The notes: generated by a model not told the origin, from the letters alone. A stretch of 64,000 bases of DNA from Trametes villosa (GCA_002964805.2 PUDQ02000001.1:3310001-3374000), one strand, 5' to 3'. Counted from the stretch's first letter, positions 1 through 13,354 are shown. Translations and numbers: made by a program.

Positions 1-2
1 TG

Positions 3-1718
3 GCGCACAAAAGCCAGCCAGCCCCCAAGGTCGTCCCCGGCAAGTTCGTCAGGAACTACCGGTGGGGTGCGCTTGACGTCATGGACGCGAGCCACTGCGA
101 GTTCCTCCATCTACGTGGCGCGCTCTTCCATCACATGGAGGTATAACCCTCCCCGCAGTTCGACCGCGCGCAAGGCACTCACCTCGCTCCATGTCTCCCT
201 TCACAGACGCTGCAAAAGTACACGCGCGAGTACCTGTTCGAGAAGTTCAAGACGGAGGTTCAGCCGCCTCCCCCCGTAGGGGTACGACCTTCCCAGCCGG
301 AGGCAGTCTCGCGTCTTCCGCCGATGCGGGGGTCTCGGCCTATCCTCGCGATAGACACCGCGCCTTCCCACCCCACTACGAACGGGCACCCTCCGCTATC
401 CGTACCGCGCTCGGCGGTGACACTCAATGGTGAGCTGCTGTCCGCCCCGATCACCACCATGCACGACCTGTCGCCGAAGACCGTGACCTCCGCAAGTCAG
501 TCACATTCGTTCTTCTGCGCGCGCGAGCTGGAGTGGGGTTGCTTGAGTGCGCGTGGTTCTCTTCGGGGGGACCTCGACCGGGGCTGCTTGCTGACTGAGC
601 TCTTCTCCTGCAGGATCCCAACGGCAGCGAGCCAAAAAGATCACGGTCGCGTGCAACTTCTGCAGGTGTAAGTTCCGCTGCGTTCACAGCGCCCTTTTAG
701 CCGTGTTCTCACGCGCCCTTCCCGTCCCCCAGCGCGGAAACTCAAGTGCGACGGCGGCCGGCCGGCATGCGGTCAGTGCTACAAACGTTCGAACGCATGC
801 GACTACACGGCGAGCAACAAGCGCCGGACGTCTGGCAAGCAGCGGAAACAGTACGGCAGCGAAAGCGAGGGTGACAGCCTCGAGGACGGGTCGGGGGAAA
901 TGGATCAAACCTCGCAGTCGCCAGAAGCACCCTCGGCGCCCTCCGCGCCGCACTCCCGAAGAAGCTCGAACGTGAGCATGCTTCTGACGGAGCCGCTTCC
1001 GCCGCTGAGTGCGGCTGTGGAACCGCGCGAAGAAGCGTCCGCCGTCCTACCGCCGATCACGACCTCTGCGGGCCTGGGGATGCCCACGGGCGCGGGCGCG
1101 TCGCGCCGGCCGTCGCTGAACACGGAGCTCCCGCCGATCGCGACGCTCTCTGCCCCGCCCGGGCCGCAGGAGGAGGCGCCGATGATGGCGGCGTACAAGG
1201 AGATGGAGGCGTCGTCCGTGTCGCGCAGGCGGGCGACATCCGTCGCGCCCGGGCGCGGCGGGCGCGGGGGCGGTGGATCAAAGATCGTCGCGTGCAACTT
1301 CTGTCGAGGTGCGTCCCCGGCGCAGCTGATCTTACCCACCACGGCATTCATTGACTGACCGCACCACTCTGTTCGTTCCGCAGCGCGCAAGACGAGATGC
1401 GACGGCGCGCACCCCACGTGCGGGAGCTGCTCGCGGCGATCGTTGCGGTGCAACTACGTCAACGACCCGATCGCGAAGGCGCGCTCGAAGAGCAGCGCGA
1501 GCGGGACGCCGCCGGACGCGTCGGCGAGCGTGTCCTCGCGCTCGTCGCCCGCGTCGTCGTCCGCGCCCGTCACGCTCGTGTCCGCGAGCATCTCGGACGT
1601 CGGCGGCCTGCGCCGCTACAGCGACCTCGACGCAGACATGGCGCAGCAGCCGGCGAAGAAAATGCGGCTCGCGGCGGAGCTGAGCGCGCCCTCGATCGCG
1701 GTGCTCACTGGCCCGTAG
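3..1718 (+). CDS. Septin-like C-terminal tail continuing into a double Zn2C6 cluster protein (5' partial)
   Basis: Probable exons: <3-140, 207-495, 614-667, 733-1308, 1384-1718. All junction phases agree. Positions 30-290 encode a septin C-terminal element (motifs FVRNYRWG, SHCEF and YTREYLFEKF) that matches the tail of the complete septin-like gene at 2657-4971, including an intron at the same place. The frame then stays open through a Pro/Ser-rich stretch into two Zn2C6 clusters. Both have spacing CX2CX6CX6CX2CX6C and begin ACNFCR; each is split by an intron just after that motif. Zn2C6 clusters bind DNA, usually CGG half-sites, so the C-terminal part is a likely nuclear transcription factor. 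A separate transcription-factor start at the ATG at 324 is possible. No fungal transcription-factor middle homology domain is visible. The 5' end lies outside the window. The Zn2C6 assignment is firm; the fusion is inference. Confidence 0.75.
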
Positions 1719-2656
1719 CGGGCCCCCTCCCCACCTGGACTCTTGGACTCACACAGCCCCACATACTCACACCCCCATATATCCGCTTCCAGCGAGAGAC
1801 GCTCTTTCCCTCCTTCCCTCCCCCGCTCTGTCTGTTCTAGCCATATGCCCTAGTCTATACTCTGCGCGGTACACTGTACATGAACGGGACCCGACCCATG
1901 CGCTGGTGATTTTGACTGACGAGTAGAAAACGGTTCTGACGGGCAGCTTCCCCGAGCTTGCCCCACTCCGCCCTCCTGCCCCGCCCTGCCCTGCCCTGCA
2001 CATATTGCTCCGCGCGCCTCCTGGTTTGCCAACGCTTCCCGCTTCCGCTTCCACCCATATCTGTTCTCCGGCTCTGTTTTGGGTTTTAGGATGACCGTCG
2101 CGATACGCCCGTTGTGCATTGGAACTGTACTATAGCCTTCCCGCCCGTCTGTTCGCGCGTACTGCTAGCACTGCTGCCTATCTAACGTCTTGCATCCTGC
2201 TCAGTTCCAGGCTGCTGGCGCTTGCGCTCGAGTACTGCGCACTGTGTGGCGCCAAGCTCGCATTGATCGTGTCACTGGCCGTCAGGTATGCTTTGTATGA
2301 CCTTCGGGGCTCGCTGGGACGCGTTTGCTCGTTGATTTGGGTCGTACGACGTGTTTTTACACTTCTCACAGACAGGGAAGGGGTGCAGAACAAGCAGTTC
2401 ACCGTGAGGAGGCTATTGCTGGCGCGACAGTACGCGAGAAAGGAACGATCCGGATTTGGGCAGAGTCCGGCGCGTCGGCCAGTTCTGTCACTTGCACCCT
2501 CTCTCGCACTGACCCCCACAAAGCCGCGGGCGGGCGCAGCTGTACAAGCTCTTTGTCTACCTTTACCCGATATCTGTCTGCGCTGGCCGTCCCGTAACAT
2601 CTCCTACGCTCGTTTCTTGTCTCTATACCCCACCCACCCCCACCCGCCCGCCAGCC
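1719..2656. other. Intergenic: 3' flank of Zn2C6 gene and promoter side of septin-like gene
   Basis: No coding sequence supported. Pyrimidine-rich stretches (around 1800-1840 and 2620-2650) are typical of basidiomycete UTRs. The C-rich run just before the ATG at 2657 is consistent with a 5' UTR. Confidence 0.6.
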
Positions 2657-4971
2657 ATGTTCAGCAGCTTCCGCCGCAAGCCGCAGAAGAAGGCCGCCGA
2701 CGACGGCGGCCCGCCCTTCATCCGCACCTCGCCCTCGCTCCCCGAGCTCTCCGCACAGGGCATCCCGTGGCCGAGCAACCTCGTCGACATCTCGCAGCTC
2801 CCGCAGGAGAAGGACGCGCCGCCGGGCCCGCCGCGCGGCGCCGCGAAGACGTCCTTCTCCTCGAAGGAGCCCGTGCCGTTCCACAAGCCGTGGTCGTCCC
2901 CGGGCAAGGCGGCGGAGAACGGCAAGGGCTCGGGCCCGATCTCGTCCCTGTACATGTCCCACCCGCCGTCCGCGTTCGAGACGAGGAAGGGCTCGCTGCA
3001 GGGCCGGGCGCGCCCGAGCCAGCGGCGCGCGCGGAACCCGACGACGTTCAATCTCATGGTGCGTGCTACTACTCGCTTGGAGGTATGGATATGTGGGTAT
3101 TGAGAGGTGTACCTGGATGATCGCAGGTCGCTGGCGCGCTAGGCACGGGCAAGACCTCCTTGTTGCGACTGCTGCTGGACACCGCGGATATCTCGCCCAC
3201 CGCCACTGCCGACCAGAAGGCTGCTATGGCACGGTTTTTGCGCGGCACGGCAAAGCGCACTGAACAAATACAGACGGCGTGCATCGAAATCTGCGAGAGC
3301 AAGTACGACCGCTTGCTGTTCTCGGTTATCGACACGCCCGGACTGGACTTCCGTGAAGGCCACGAACTGAAGTTGGATCGCCAGGTGTCGTCCATTGTGA
3401 AATACTTGGACTCGCAGTTCTCGGACACCTTGAACGAGGTAAGCCGGTCTGTATGCTGGAATGACTCGGAGCATGTTGCCCTGCACACCTTTATTCGGGG
3501 GTTACGCTCCGAGTTATTCTGAGCGGAGGCGTTGTTCTCCGCTATGTGAGCGGGCTGGCATGATGCTGATCCCGAATACAGGAATCAAAGGTTGTCCGGC
3601 AAAGCAAAGGAGACCAACACATTCATTTGTCAGTATTCGGTACTTCGTTCGTATCCCATCCTGCAACGTTCTCACTGCGCGCAGATGCATCTACATGATT
3701 GACCCCTCCTCGGTTACCACTGAGGCCGCACGTCGTTCCGAGTCTTCGTACCCGTCCAAAGTGCGCTCGGAGACGACCATCTCCTACAAGCCCCCGGACC
3801 TGTCTTCCATGTCCGAAGACTCGGATTCCGAGGACTCAGACGACGAGTCCGGCGGCGGCCTGACCATGTCCCCTGTGGACATCCGCATCATCCGCCGCCT
3901 CTCTGCGCGTGCGAACGTGCTGCCCATCGTCGCGAAGGCGGACTCCCTCACGGACAGCAAGCTCGCGGCGATCAAGCGGGTCATCCGCCGCGACCTTCTC
4001 GCCGCGAACCTCGACTTCGGCGTCTTCGGGCCCGTCCTGGCCGGCGAGGGGCGCGCGAAGAGCCCGGCGGGGACGACCAATGGCGCCGAGAACGGCAACG
4101 GCAACGGGGACACGCCGACAGCAGAGGAGCCCAGCGACGCCGAGGGCGACGAGCCCGCCGAGCGGCAGTCGCGCCCGGTCATCAAGCTGCGCCCGACGCG
4201 CCTCGCGCGCACCCGCTCGTCGCGCTCGCGCTCGCGGCTCGACCCCGCGGACGCGGAGGAGCCCGCGCTGGAGCTCAACGACACCGAGAGCGTCGCGAGC
4301 GTGCGCTTCTCCGCGCACATCGTCGCGAAGACGGACCTGAGCGCGAACCTGCCGTTCGCGATCATCACGCCCGAGAACCACCACCGCCGTCGCGGGCGCA
4401 CGCCGAAGAGCGCGGTCGCGTCGCCGGGGGCTGCGAGTGCGAACGGGCACGCGGTGATCAATGGGCAGGCGGGCGACGAGCGCGCGTCGGTGCACACGAT
4501 GTCGCCCTCGGAGGACGGGCACGCGCCGTCCATTGCGCACTCGACGATGACGTCTCCCGTTAGCCCGTCGACCCCCGCTTCTGTGCGCAACTTCGCGTAC
4601 CTGGCGGGCCCTCCGGCCGATCTGAAGGGCGTGTTCGTCCGGAAGTTCAGGTGGGGGACGGTCGATGTTCTGTCTCCGGAGCACTGCGACTTTGCCGCTC
4701 TCCGGACCGCCGTGCTCTCGACACACATGAAGGTAAGAGCATCACACCAAATCACCTCTCGTTTGGGGCTGACCGCGATGTCGCAGATGTTGAAAATACG
4801 GACCAAGGAGGTGCTGTACGAGAAATACAGAACCGAGAAGCTACTCGCCAGGCGCGCAACACGGAATATCGGCGAGGAGGAAGCTCGCCGGTTGTTCGAA
4901 GGTGAGCATCCACCATCTCCGTATTGGCTTTAATCTGAGCTCATCCGTTCTTTGCAGATCTGGGTCTCTGA
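2657..4971 (+). CDS. Divergent septin-like GTPase
   Basis: Exons 2657-3058, 3127-3438, 3582-3628, 3685-4732, 4787-4901 and 4958-4971 give 645 codons with consistent phases. GTPase motifs appear in order: P-loop GALGTGKT near residue 136, DTPG (G3), and AKAD (G4, septin type rather than Ras NKxD). The septin C-terminal element follows (RKFRWG, PEHCDF, then a helix with YEKYR). An acidic, Ser/Asn-rich insertion of roughly 250 residues separates G4 from the septin element; typical septins of about 350-450 residues lack it. Septins assemble filaments at the cell cortex and septa. This divergent member may be a regulatory or non-filament septin. A paralogous tail lies directly upstream at 3-290. 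The last exon codes only four residues. Confidence 0.85.
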
Positions 4972-5236
4972 TTTATCTGGTATATCTGTCTGTGATTTCG
5001 ACCACTTTTGTACATGCCTACCCTCGACTGCGCCTCGCTGACTGCTCACCTGCTGCTATGTATCCCCTTCATTTGCCGTGCTGACTGCTCCTATCATACC
5101 ACTTACCTTCTGTTTGTAGTTTGCATATCTTCCTCGTACATGATACCGTTTTGGTTCTTCTAGTGATTATTCCCGGCCGCGTACTCTCCGTCCCCTTGCT
5201 CCGGTACATAGGATTCGAAGCCTGAATGTATGGATG

Positions 5237-6415
5237 CTACTGTTTCTTCTGCTGCGACGCTAGTGCATCGACCTCTTCCTTGGAAAGCCCGTCTAGCCTC
5301 ACCAGCAAGTAGTCCACCTAAAAAGCGGTCAGCCACCAGCCCTCCGCGCACGCAAGGGTTGAGAGGTACCTCGACCTCCTTGGTCAGTGGGATAATGTAA
5401 TGCTCGTAGAGCTCGACCACGCCGTCGACGTCGATCTTCCGCGTCGCGGAGTCGTTCAGCGGCTCGCCCTCTGGCGAGAAATTGAGCGCGTAGAGGTTCG
5501 CCTTCTTCCGCAGCCGCTGCAGAAGCTTCTTCTCGACCTCGGGCTTGGTGATGAGCGCCGCGAGCGCGTCGCGGTTCCGGGAGTGGATGTGCGGGATGAA
5601 CGCGGCCGGGTCGTCCCTGAACTTGCTCTCCGACACGAACTTCCCTGCGGGCGCGGCGCCATTCTATCAGCGCACCGGCAAGGGACACCCCGGCCGCAGG
5701 CACGCGCGGGGCGCGCGACGTACCGTAATGGACGCGCTTGGAGATCGCCTGGAGGACCTCGAGGTCGACGAAGGCGGCGCTGCCGTAGTTGCCGTCGTCC
5801 TCGAACTCGGCGTCGCCGGAGATGCCGACGGCGCGCTTCTGTGCGGAGAGCGCGAGCGTCGCCTGGCGGGTGATGCGCGGGACGATGGACTGCACGTAGA
5901 AGGAGAGGATGGACGCGTTCACGTTCACCTTGTTCGGGTAGAGGATCGTCGGGTGCGGGAACGGCTTCAGGATCGGCGGCGGCAGCTCCGCGGGGTCGGT
6001 GAACGGATATTCCTCCGGGCTGTATTCGCGCGACGGGTTGAGTGAGTTGAGCTGAGTTGAGCGGCGGGGGAGGGAGGGGACGGGGCGGCGCGCTCACCTG
6101 GTGTACCTCCTCGCCTTTGCTGCGAACCACCATCAGCCTCGCGCGCGGCTCGGGGATCGCGGGGCGCAGCTCACCGTGGAAGGTCTCGGTCTCCTTGAGG
6201 AACCACTCGAGCCAGCTGCCGTGGAAGCCGATGTCCTTGAGCTCCTGGAACTCGCCGCGGCGGTACGCCTTCGGGTTGTGCGCGAACTGGGCGCGCTCGA
6301 TCAGCGAGAAGATGATCGTGTCCTCGAGCCGGGTGAGGATGGCGCGGATGCGGTCGAGCGAGAGCGGATCGTCGCCGAGCACGAGGTTCTGCACCGGGAG
6401 GGGGACGCTTGCCAT
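5237..6415 (-). CDS. ARO7: Chorismate mutase (AroQ, eukaryotic type)
   Basis: Exons (minus) 6098-6415, 5724-6051, 5370-5644 and 5237-5317; 333 residues. The enzyme converts chorismate to prephenate, the first committed step to phenylalanine and tyrosine. Recognisable pieces match the yeast-type all-helical enzyme: the N-terminal [23 protein letters not shown] helix, the [24 protein letters not shown] region and the C-terminal TKEVEVDYLL helix. The protein is longer than yeast Aro7 (256 residues). Part of the excess sits near residues 85-115, around intron 1, where the exact splice sites are the least certain part of the model. The gene is divergent from THI4 with 1.27 kb between starts. Its allosteric regulation by tyrosine/tryptophan is known for the family but cannot be confirmed here. 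Confidence 0.93.
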
Positions 6416-7684
6416 CGCGTGCAGTGTAGAGGTCTGAGGTGGGCGGTGGTGGGGGCGTCGACGCTGAGTGTGACTCCGGCCGCGCTCCGCCCGTGCTGCA
6501 GCTGGGACTATATGCGCTGCACGGACGCGCGGCTCGTCCTCGTCCTCACGCCCCTCCTCGCCTCCAGCCGCTCACTCGGGCTTTGTGCGCGTCGTGTGAG
6601 CAGCGGCGTATGGCCATTCTCATACCTTCAGCGGGCGTTGTGGTGGTGCGTAGCGCTCTCTCGTTGCTTTCCGCGCTAACCGCCGCCCACAATATAGGCA
6701 GATCGCGGAAGGATTCATGCATCATGTACACTCGTACTCCGGACGTCCAGGATAACCACTGTGCATCGAATGATAACAACCAAGAACACGCCGCCGGGCC
6801 ATAGTATAGGAAGCGAGCATGTCCGCTCCGATACGAACACATAGGATCCGAACGATGGCGACATTCGTATTGTGCGTCATCCGGGACCTACAGCGAATCC
6901 CTGTCTTGCTCTGCCTTGCCGCACTGTCCTTCTGGGCCCTGTCAAGGCCAAAGTGAGTCGTGGCCTCAGCGCAGCAGGAAACACGCCACGAGCTCTGATC
7001 CTTACAGACCACCTTCCAGGTTCCCAGTGCACTCTGGAAACTGGCTGCCCGGCCTTGGCCTCTCACCCCCGTTGATCTGAATCATATGGTGTAGGGCACC
7101 AAGATGACCCTTCGGCGAGCGTACCACAGGCCAACGTTCGCCCGAATTGATAGTATCGCGAAGGCGCGAGGCGGTCCAGCCGCTCCCAAGACGCAGCATC
7201 GACCTTCCCCTACGAACCCACGGAGCAAATCCCGTACCCACTACCACAAGGTTCGATGCCCAGGAAGCCCCCTGTGGAGCCCTGCTCCCCGGAATTCTGA
7301 CCTGGGCGCAGCCCCGCCGGAAGGCAGCCAATCTTAGGACGCACCCGCGCGCCGCCCGGGCCAAGGGCGGGTTATCGACCCGCCATCGCACACGCCCGCA
7401 CAGCTGGCTGTGAGAACGCAGCGCGCCCGTTCCGTCGAGAAGCCTCGGCACGCCCCCGGACGTCCGTCGAGTGACCGTGCGTGGTGGAGCGGGGCGCTCG
7501 CGGTCCGCGTCCTGGACCCTTGCGCGGGCGCACTGGGCTCCGGGTGATAGCCTATGGGACGGTCATTGGTCGTCCGGGACGGGGCTTGCGCCTGTTCCAC
7601 GCCTATAAATGCGCCAGGGGGTTCTGGGGATCTGCAGCGGGCTTCCCTCCAGCGCCGACTTCTGACAGCTTACGAAAAATCGCA
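6416..7684. other. Divergent intergenic region between chorismate mutase and THI4
   Basis: No gene supported; the ORFs here lack family motifs and splice logic. It must hold both promoters. A TATA box for THI4 is visible at 7604-7610. I searched by eye for a TPP riboswitch in the THI4 leader and saw no convincing match. Confidence 0.6.
7604..7610 (+). promoter_or_regulatory. TATA box of THI4
   Basis: TATAAAT about 75-80 bp upstream of the THI4 start codon at 7685, at a distance suited to a short leader. Strong TATA promoters fit a highly expressed, thiamine-regulated gene; the regulation itself is inferred from the family. Confidence 0.6.
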
Positions 7685-9646
<1,962 letters not shown>

Positions 9647-11437
9647 TCACGCCCTGACGGCTCTGGGCGCAGGAGCGGCCTTCTTCCCTGGAGTCGCACC
9701 CAACGCCGCGCCCGCCATCTTCGCTGCACGCAGCAGCGCGCTCTTGTTGGTACGCGGCGCGACCGTCGGCGCCTGCAAGCTGCTCGGGCGCGGCCTGGGC
9801 TTCGCTGGTACGGCTTCCTCCTTCGCGGGCGCAGGGGCAGGCGCGGGTTTCGCCACCTTGGGAATCGCGCCGGTGGTACGCGACGCAAAGGCGGCTGACG
9901 GTCGCGGAGGGTTCGGCTTGGAGGAGAGCGACGTGGTGCGGGAAAGCGTGGGTCGCGCCCCGGTCGTCGTCTGCACGGACGCGGCGGATGGCGGGCGGGA
10001 GAACGTCGGGCGTGCGGAGCTGGTCCCGCTGAAGGACTGGCGCGAGGTTGAGCGCGGGGGTCCTGTCTGCGACGGCTGACGGACTGGCGTCTTATATTAG
10101 CGGAATGTATGCGCATACATGCAGGGATTCATGCTTACATCCAAACGAGGACGGGGGTGCAGACTCCTTCTGCTGCCTGAGCGCCGCACTCCTGTTCAAC
10201 CGCGGGGCGACAGTCGGCGGGCGGGTACTCGCGACCGAGATAGTCTCGCGCCGCTTATGCCCGGGCACGCCGTCAAACGTCGGCTTCGCATCTTTCGCGT
10301 CCTTCGCCGCGCCCGCCGCATTCCCATTTACAGCAGGCACCACAGAGCGCCGCGGCTTCTCCTCGGGCTTGATGCCCAACCGAAGGGACGCGGCACGCGT
10401 CATGCGGGGGGCGACGACGGGCGGCGCAGTGGACGCGACGGTGATCGTTTCGGAGCGCTTGTGCCCTGGGACGTTCGCGAACGTCTGCGCAAGGCGCTCC
10501 TTCGTCACTGGGGCGCGCCGCGGGGTCTCGAATGGGATGCCCGCGCGCAGTGCCGCGGCCTTGGACATGCGTGGCACGATGTCCGGCGCGGCGTGCGTCG
10601 TAGGCAGCGTGCGCGCCTTGAACCCCGGCTTGCCATGCCCCGCAGCGGAGGTGCCCGCGTCGGAGCGGCCGTTGCGGAGCGCGGACAGGACCGAGGACGA
10701 GACGGAGCGGAGCGTGCCGGTGGGGTCGTAGTCCGCGTGGCCGACGTCGGGGAGCTCCGCGGTGGGGAACGGCGGGGAGGACGCGAAGATGGCCTGGATC
10801 TGCATCTCCGCGATCTGCGCGTCCGCGGAGCCCATGACCGCGTTCTGCGCGGGGGAGAGGCCGTACACGGCGCGGAGCGCGCTGGGCGTGTCGGCGCGCG
10901 CGCGTGCGGGGTCGGGGTCGCCCATGAGCGAGTGCCATACCTCCACGGCGCGGCGGCGCTCAAGCACGTACACCCAGACGGGGCCTCTGCGGATCGCGGG
11001 GGCGCGCGTTAGTATGGGAAGGGGGGAGGCGAGGAGGGCGCGAGACTTACTCGGCGAAGGACTCGTAGTCGCTCCCGAACAGTTCAAACAGGGTATCTGG
11101 GTCAGTCTCTACGTCAAACTCCATCTGGCGCTCCTTGACGATCTGCAGCACATGCCGCGGTGAGTATTCCGAGCACATGTTTCGGACCAGCGCACCGATC
11201 GGTACACACCTCGAAGCCAGCGTCGGATATGCGGAGCTCAATGTCGAATCTATGGTTGAGGGCATGGTTCTTGATAATGGCGACCGTGCGCGTCGGAGGA
11301 GAAGGGGGCGAGATAGGGCTGGACACGACGGTTTCCGACAGAATAGGACTAGAGACAATAGTGGTGTCGACCTCGACATCTCCAGGAGCCTCGGGCGTGG
11401 GGGGCGAAGAATGGACGGGAGAAGCGGGAGCAGACAT
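9647..11437 (-). CDS. Nucleoside-diphosphate-kinase-like protein, catalytic His replaced
   Basis: Exons (minus) 11210-11437, 11051-11142, 10139-10986 and 9647-10083; 534 residues. An NDK fold runs from about residue 48 to 190: RTVAIIKNHAL (family VAIIKPD; Lys kept), SGP-like EGPVWVYVLER, a conserved Arg in SALRAVYG, and NAVMGSAD where active enzymes have N-x-x-H-G-S-D. The phosphate-accepting histidine is therefore Met, so the domain should not perform NDP kinase ping-pong catalysis. The remaining ~340 residues are Pro/Ala/Ser/Arg-rich, with repeats built on PGHKR-ETI-VAST and VAPR--R-A-LR (at least three copies). The last splice (intron 10084-10138, 55 nt, CTAAT branch) was chosen because it restores the repeat frame. 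Probably a scaffold or regulatory protein; its function is unknown. Confidence 0.82.
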
Positions 11438-12786
11438 GTCTGGTCGGTTCTGAAGGCGAGAAGGAAGGAAGTGGCGGCGAGATAGCTAGAGAAAGCAGAA
11501 AGAGGGCAAGCCAGGCGCAGAAATAAAGGAAAGCAAGGTGAACTGGACGGCCCCGGAGCAGAGCCTGAGGAATCGTATGTTCAAGTTGGTCGGCGTTCGG
11601 GTTCAAAGGCTTGGGATGCTCGACCCTGCCCCCGCTGGATCATCCCTCCAGGGCCAGCAGCGTGTTCGCTCGGACCCCGGACACGTCCTCATGGCCCTTT
11701 ATCCCGTGACACACCTATTTCCTGCGAAGTTGGTCCTACCGTGCCCCTTTGCCAGCCAGCAGACACCCTGCATTTGTTACTGTTGCCTTGATACTCCTCT
11801 GCTTTCTCTATACACCAGACCAGCTGGCTCGAGCTACCCACTTTGCCGTTTAGCTTGGCAGGCTGTAAGTAATGGAGAGTGTGACCGACGCGTCCAAACG
11901 CGCCCTGTCACGCAATCACATCTTGCCTTGACAACCTGGGCGTCTTGCGGCTCCGCGTCTTCAGCTCGACTGCTCGAGGTTGCCGACTCTCCCGAATTCT
12001 ACTTGCCAAACTTGTTGTGTTGGAGGCACCCACCGAGATATGGTGGTCCCGAAATATCGCGTATGATTAGCCGCTTGTTGTCGAGCGAGACGGCTTGCAA
12101 CAAATGTTACAGGCCTCGAACTTGGATGCTTGCGTTGCGTTCACTTCTCACAACGTCGCGACAAACGGTCTTCTCGGCAAATGTGCATCCTAGCATCGGA
12201 CGGTCTGTGAATGTTTGCACCCGGCCCCGGCTGCAGCACTGGGGCTAATCTTGCAGCTGGAGTATGTAAATGTTGTCTGTCAACAGACTATTTATTGTCA
12301 GATTAATGAGAGCTCGTCAACATGCGTTCGCCGTGCTGTACCCAGAGCTGATCTTGTTCTTCTTATACTGCTTGCTTTGAACGAGTCTGTGGCCTTGATA
12401 GTCCTCGGGAAGCATACCTACTTCGTGAGTTCTTGCATGTATGGCAACTAGGCAGGGCCCGCATGCGTATCCGGCTTCGGGTCGAGGGATATTATCGTCG
12501 ATGGGTCAAGACTCAACTGTGAACAGACATGATTGCATGGTGTAGGATCTTGTTTGCATACACAGCTGAAAATTACATATGGGTCCACTAGTACTCCCCC
12601 GAAGAAATATTGAAGTGAGCTCGAGTAGCTTCGGCACTCACAGTCGGCCTCATTCGGCTGACATACATTGTACATCGCCTTGAGGAAACGCTGCGAGTGA
12701 AAGAATCACCGCGCAAAGGCGACTAATATTGTGCACTTTCATTTTGGCGTGCCCGCTGCGTCATAGGGTCGAACTGCCACACGGTG
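11438..12786. other. Intergenic, no gene recognised
   Basis: Contains the promoter side of the NDK-like gene. A long plus-strand ORF (about 11538-12248) has no recognisable motif and Ser/Arg/Thr composition typical of chance ORFs. The stretch around 12240-12470 is more AT-rich than its surroundings. Confidence 0.55.
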
Positions 12787-12794
12787 TCTGTCGC
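12787..12794. repeat. Target-site duplication, left copy (hAT element)
   Basis: TCTGTCGC directly abutting the left terminal repeat; the identical 8-mer abuts the right end at 13347-13354. Confidence 0.85.
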
Positions 12795-13346
12795 TAGTGT
12801 TGTTGGCAAATGCTCGCCACCTCGCCAAGTGGCACGTGCCACCCCTGGCAAATGCATGGCAAATGGCGAGGATTTCCGGGGGGCCTGGCACTTGCTGGCG
12901 AGTGCCGGGCGCCTAAGAGGTCTAAAGTGTGCAGGACGTCTTAAGCGGGCGAGTGAGGGGATATTCGGTGGCATGTTTGCGGTGAAAACGCTGCTGCTCA
13001 GCTGCAAGGTGAGTCGAATGCGAGTTATGCGGGAGGATAGTGGGCGTTTCGCTCCTGGCCCTACTAGGCGCCTAAATCGAGACGCCCATATCTTGAGGCC
13101 CGTAACCCCGCCGCGGCGGTTTAGACATGCTACCTCTGCAAAACAAGCCCAAAGACACTGTTTATCGACAGAGATGGGCGGGAAAGACGAAAATTGGGGT
13201 TGAAATGCGTTCAAAACGCGAAAAACCCGGGTTTTGAGCATTTGCCACCACTCGCCACATTTGCCACCCACTCGCCAGGGCCCCGGGGAGCCCGCCATTT
13301 GCCACTCGCCGGCGAGCGCCTCCGGGAGCATTTGCCCCCAACACTA
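12795..13346. mobile_element. Non-autonomous hAT-type DNA transposon (MITE-like)
   Basis: The 552-bp element begins TAGTGTTGTTGGCAAATGCTC and ends with the imperfect inverse (left TAGTGTTG, right CAACACTA). The 8-bp sequence TCTGTCGC flanks it on both sides. An 8-bp duplication and termini fitting YARNG are hallmarks of the hAT superfamily. Internally, GGCAAATG/CATTTGCC and CTCGCCA motifs recur in both orientations near each end, resembling subterminal transposase-binding repeats. No transposase ORF is present, so it would need a partner in trans. Confidence 0.85.
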
Positions 13347-13354
13347 TCTGTCGC
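13347..13354. repeat. Target-site duplication, right copy (hAT element)
   Basis: TCTGTCGC directly after the right terminal repeat; pairs with 12787-12794. Confidence 0.85.

Noticed and set aside
11538..12248. 236-codon plus-strand ORF
   Set aside because: No recognisable motif, no plausible splice partners, and a composition unlike the host genes.
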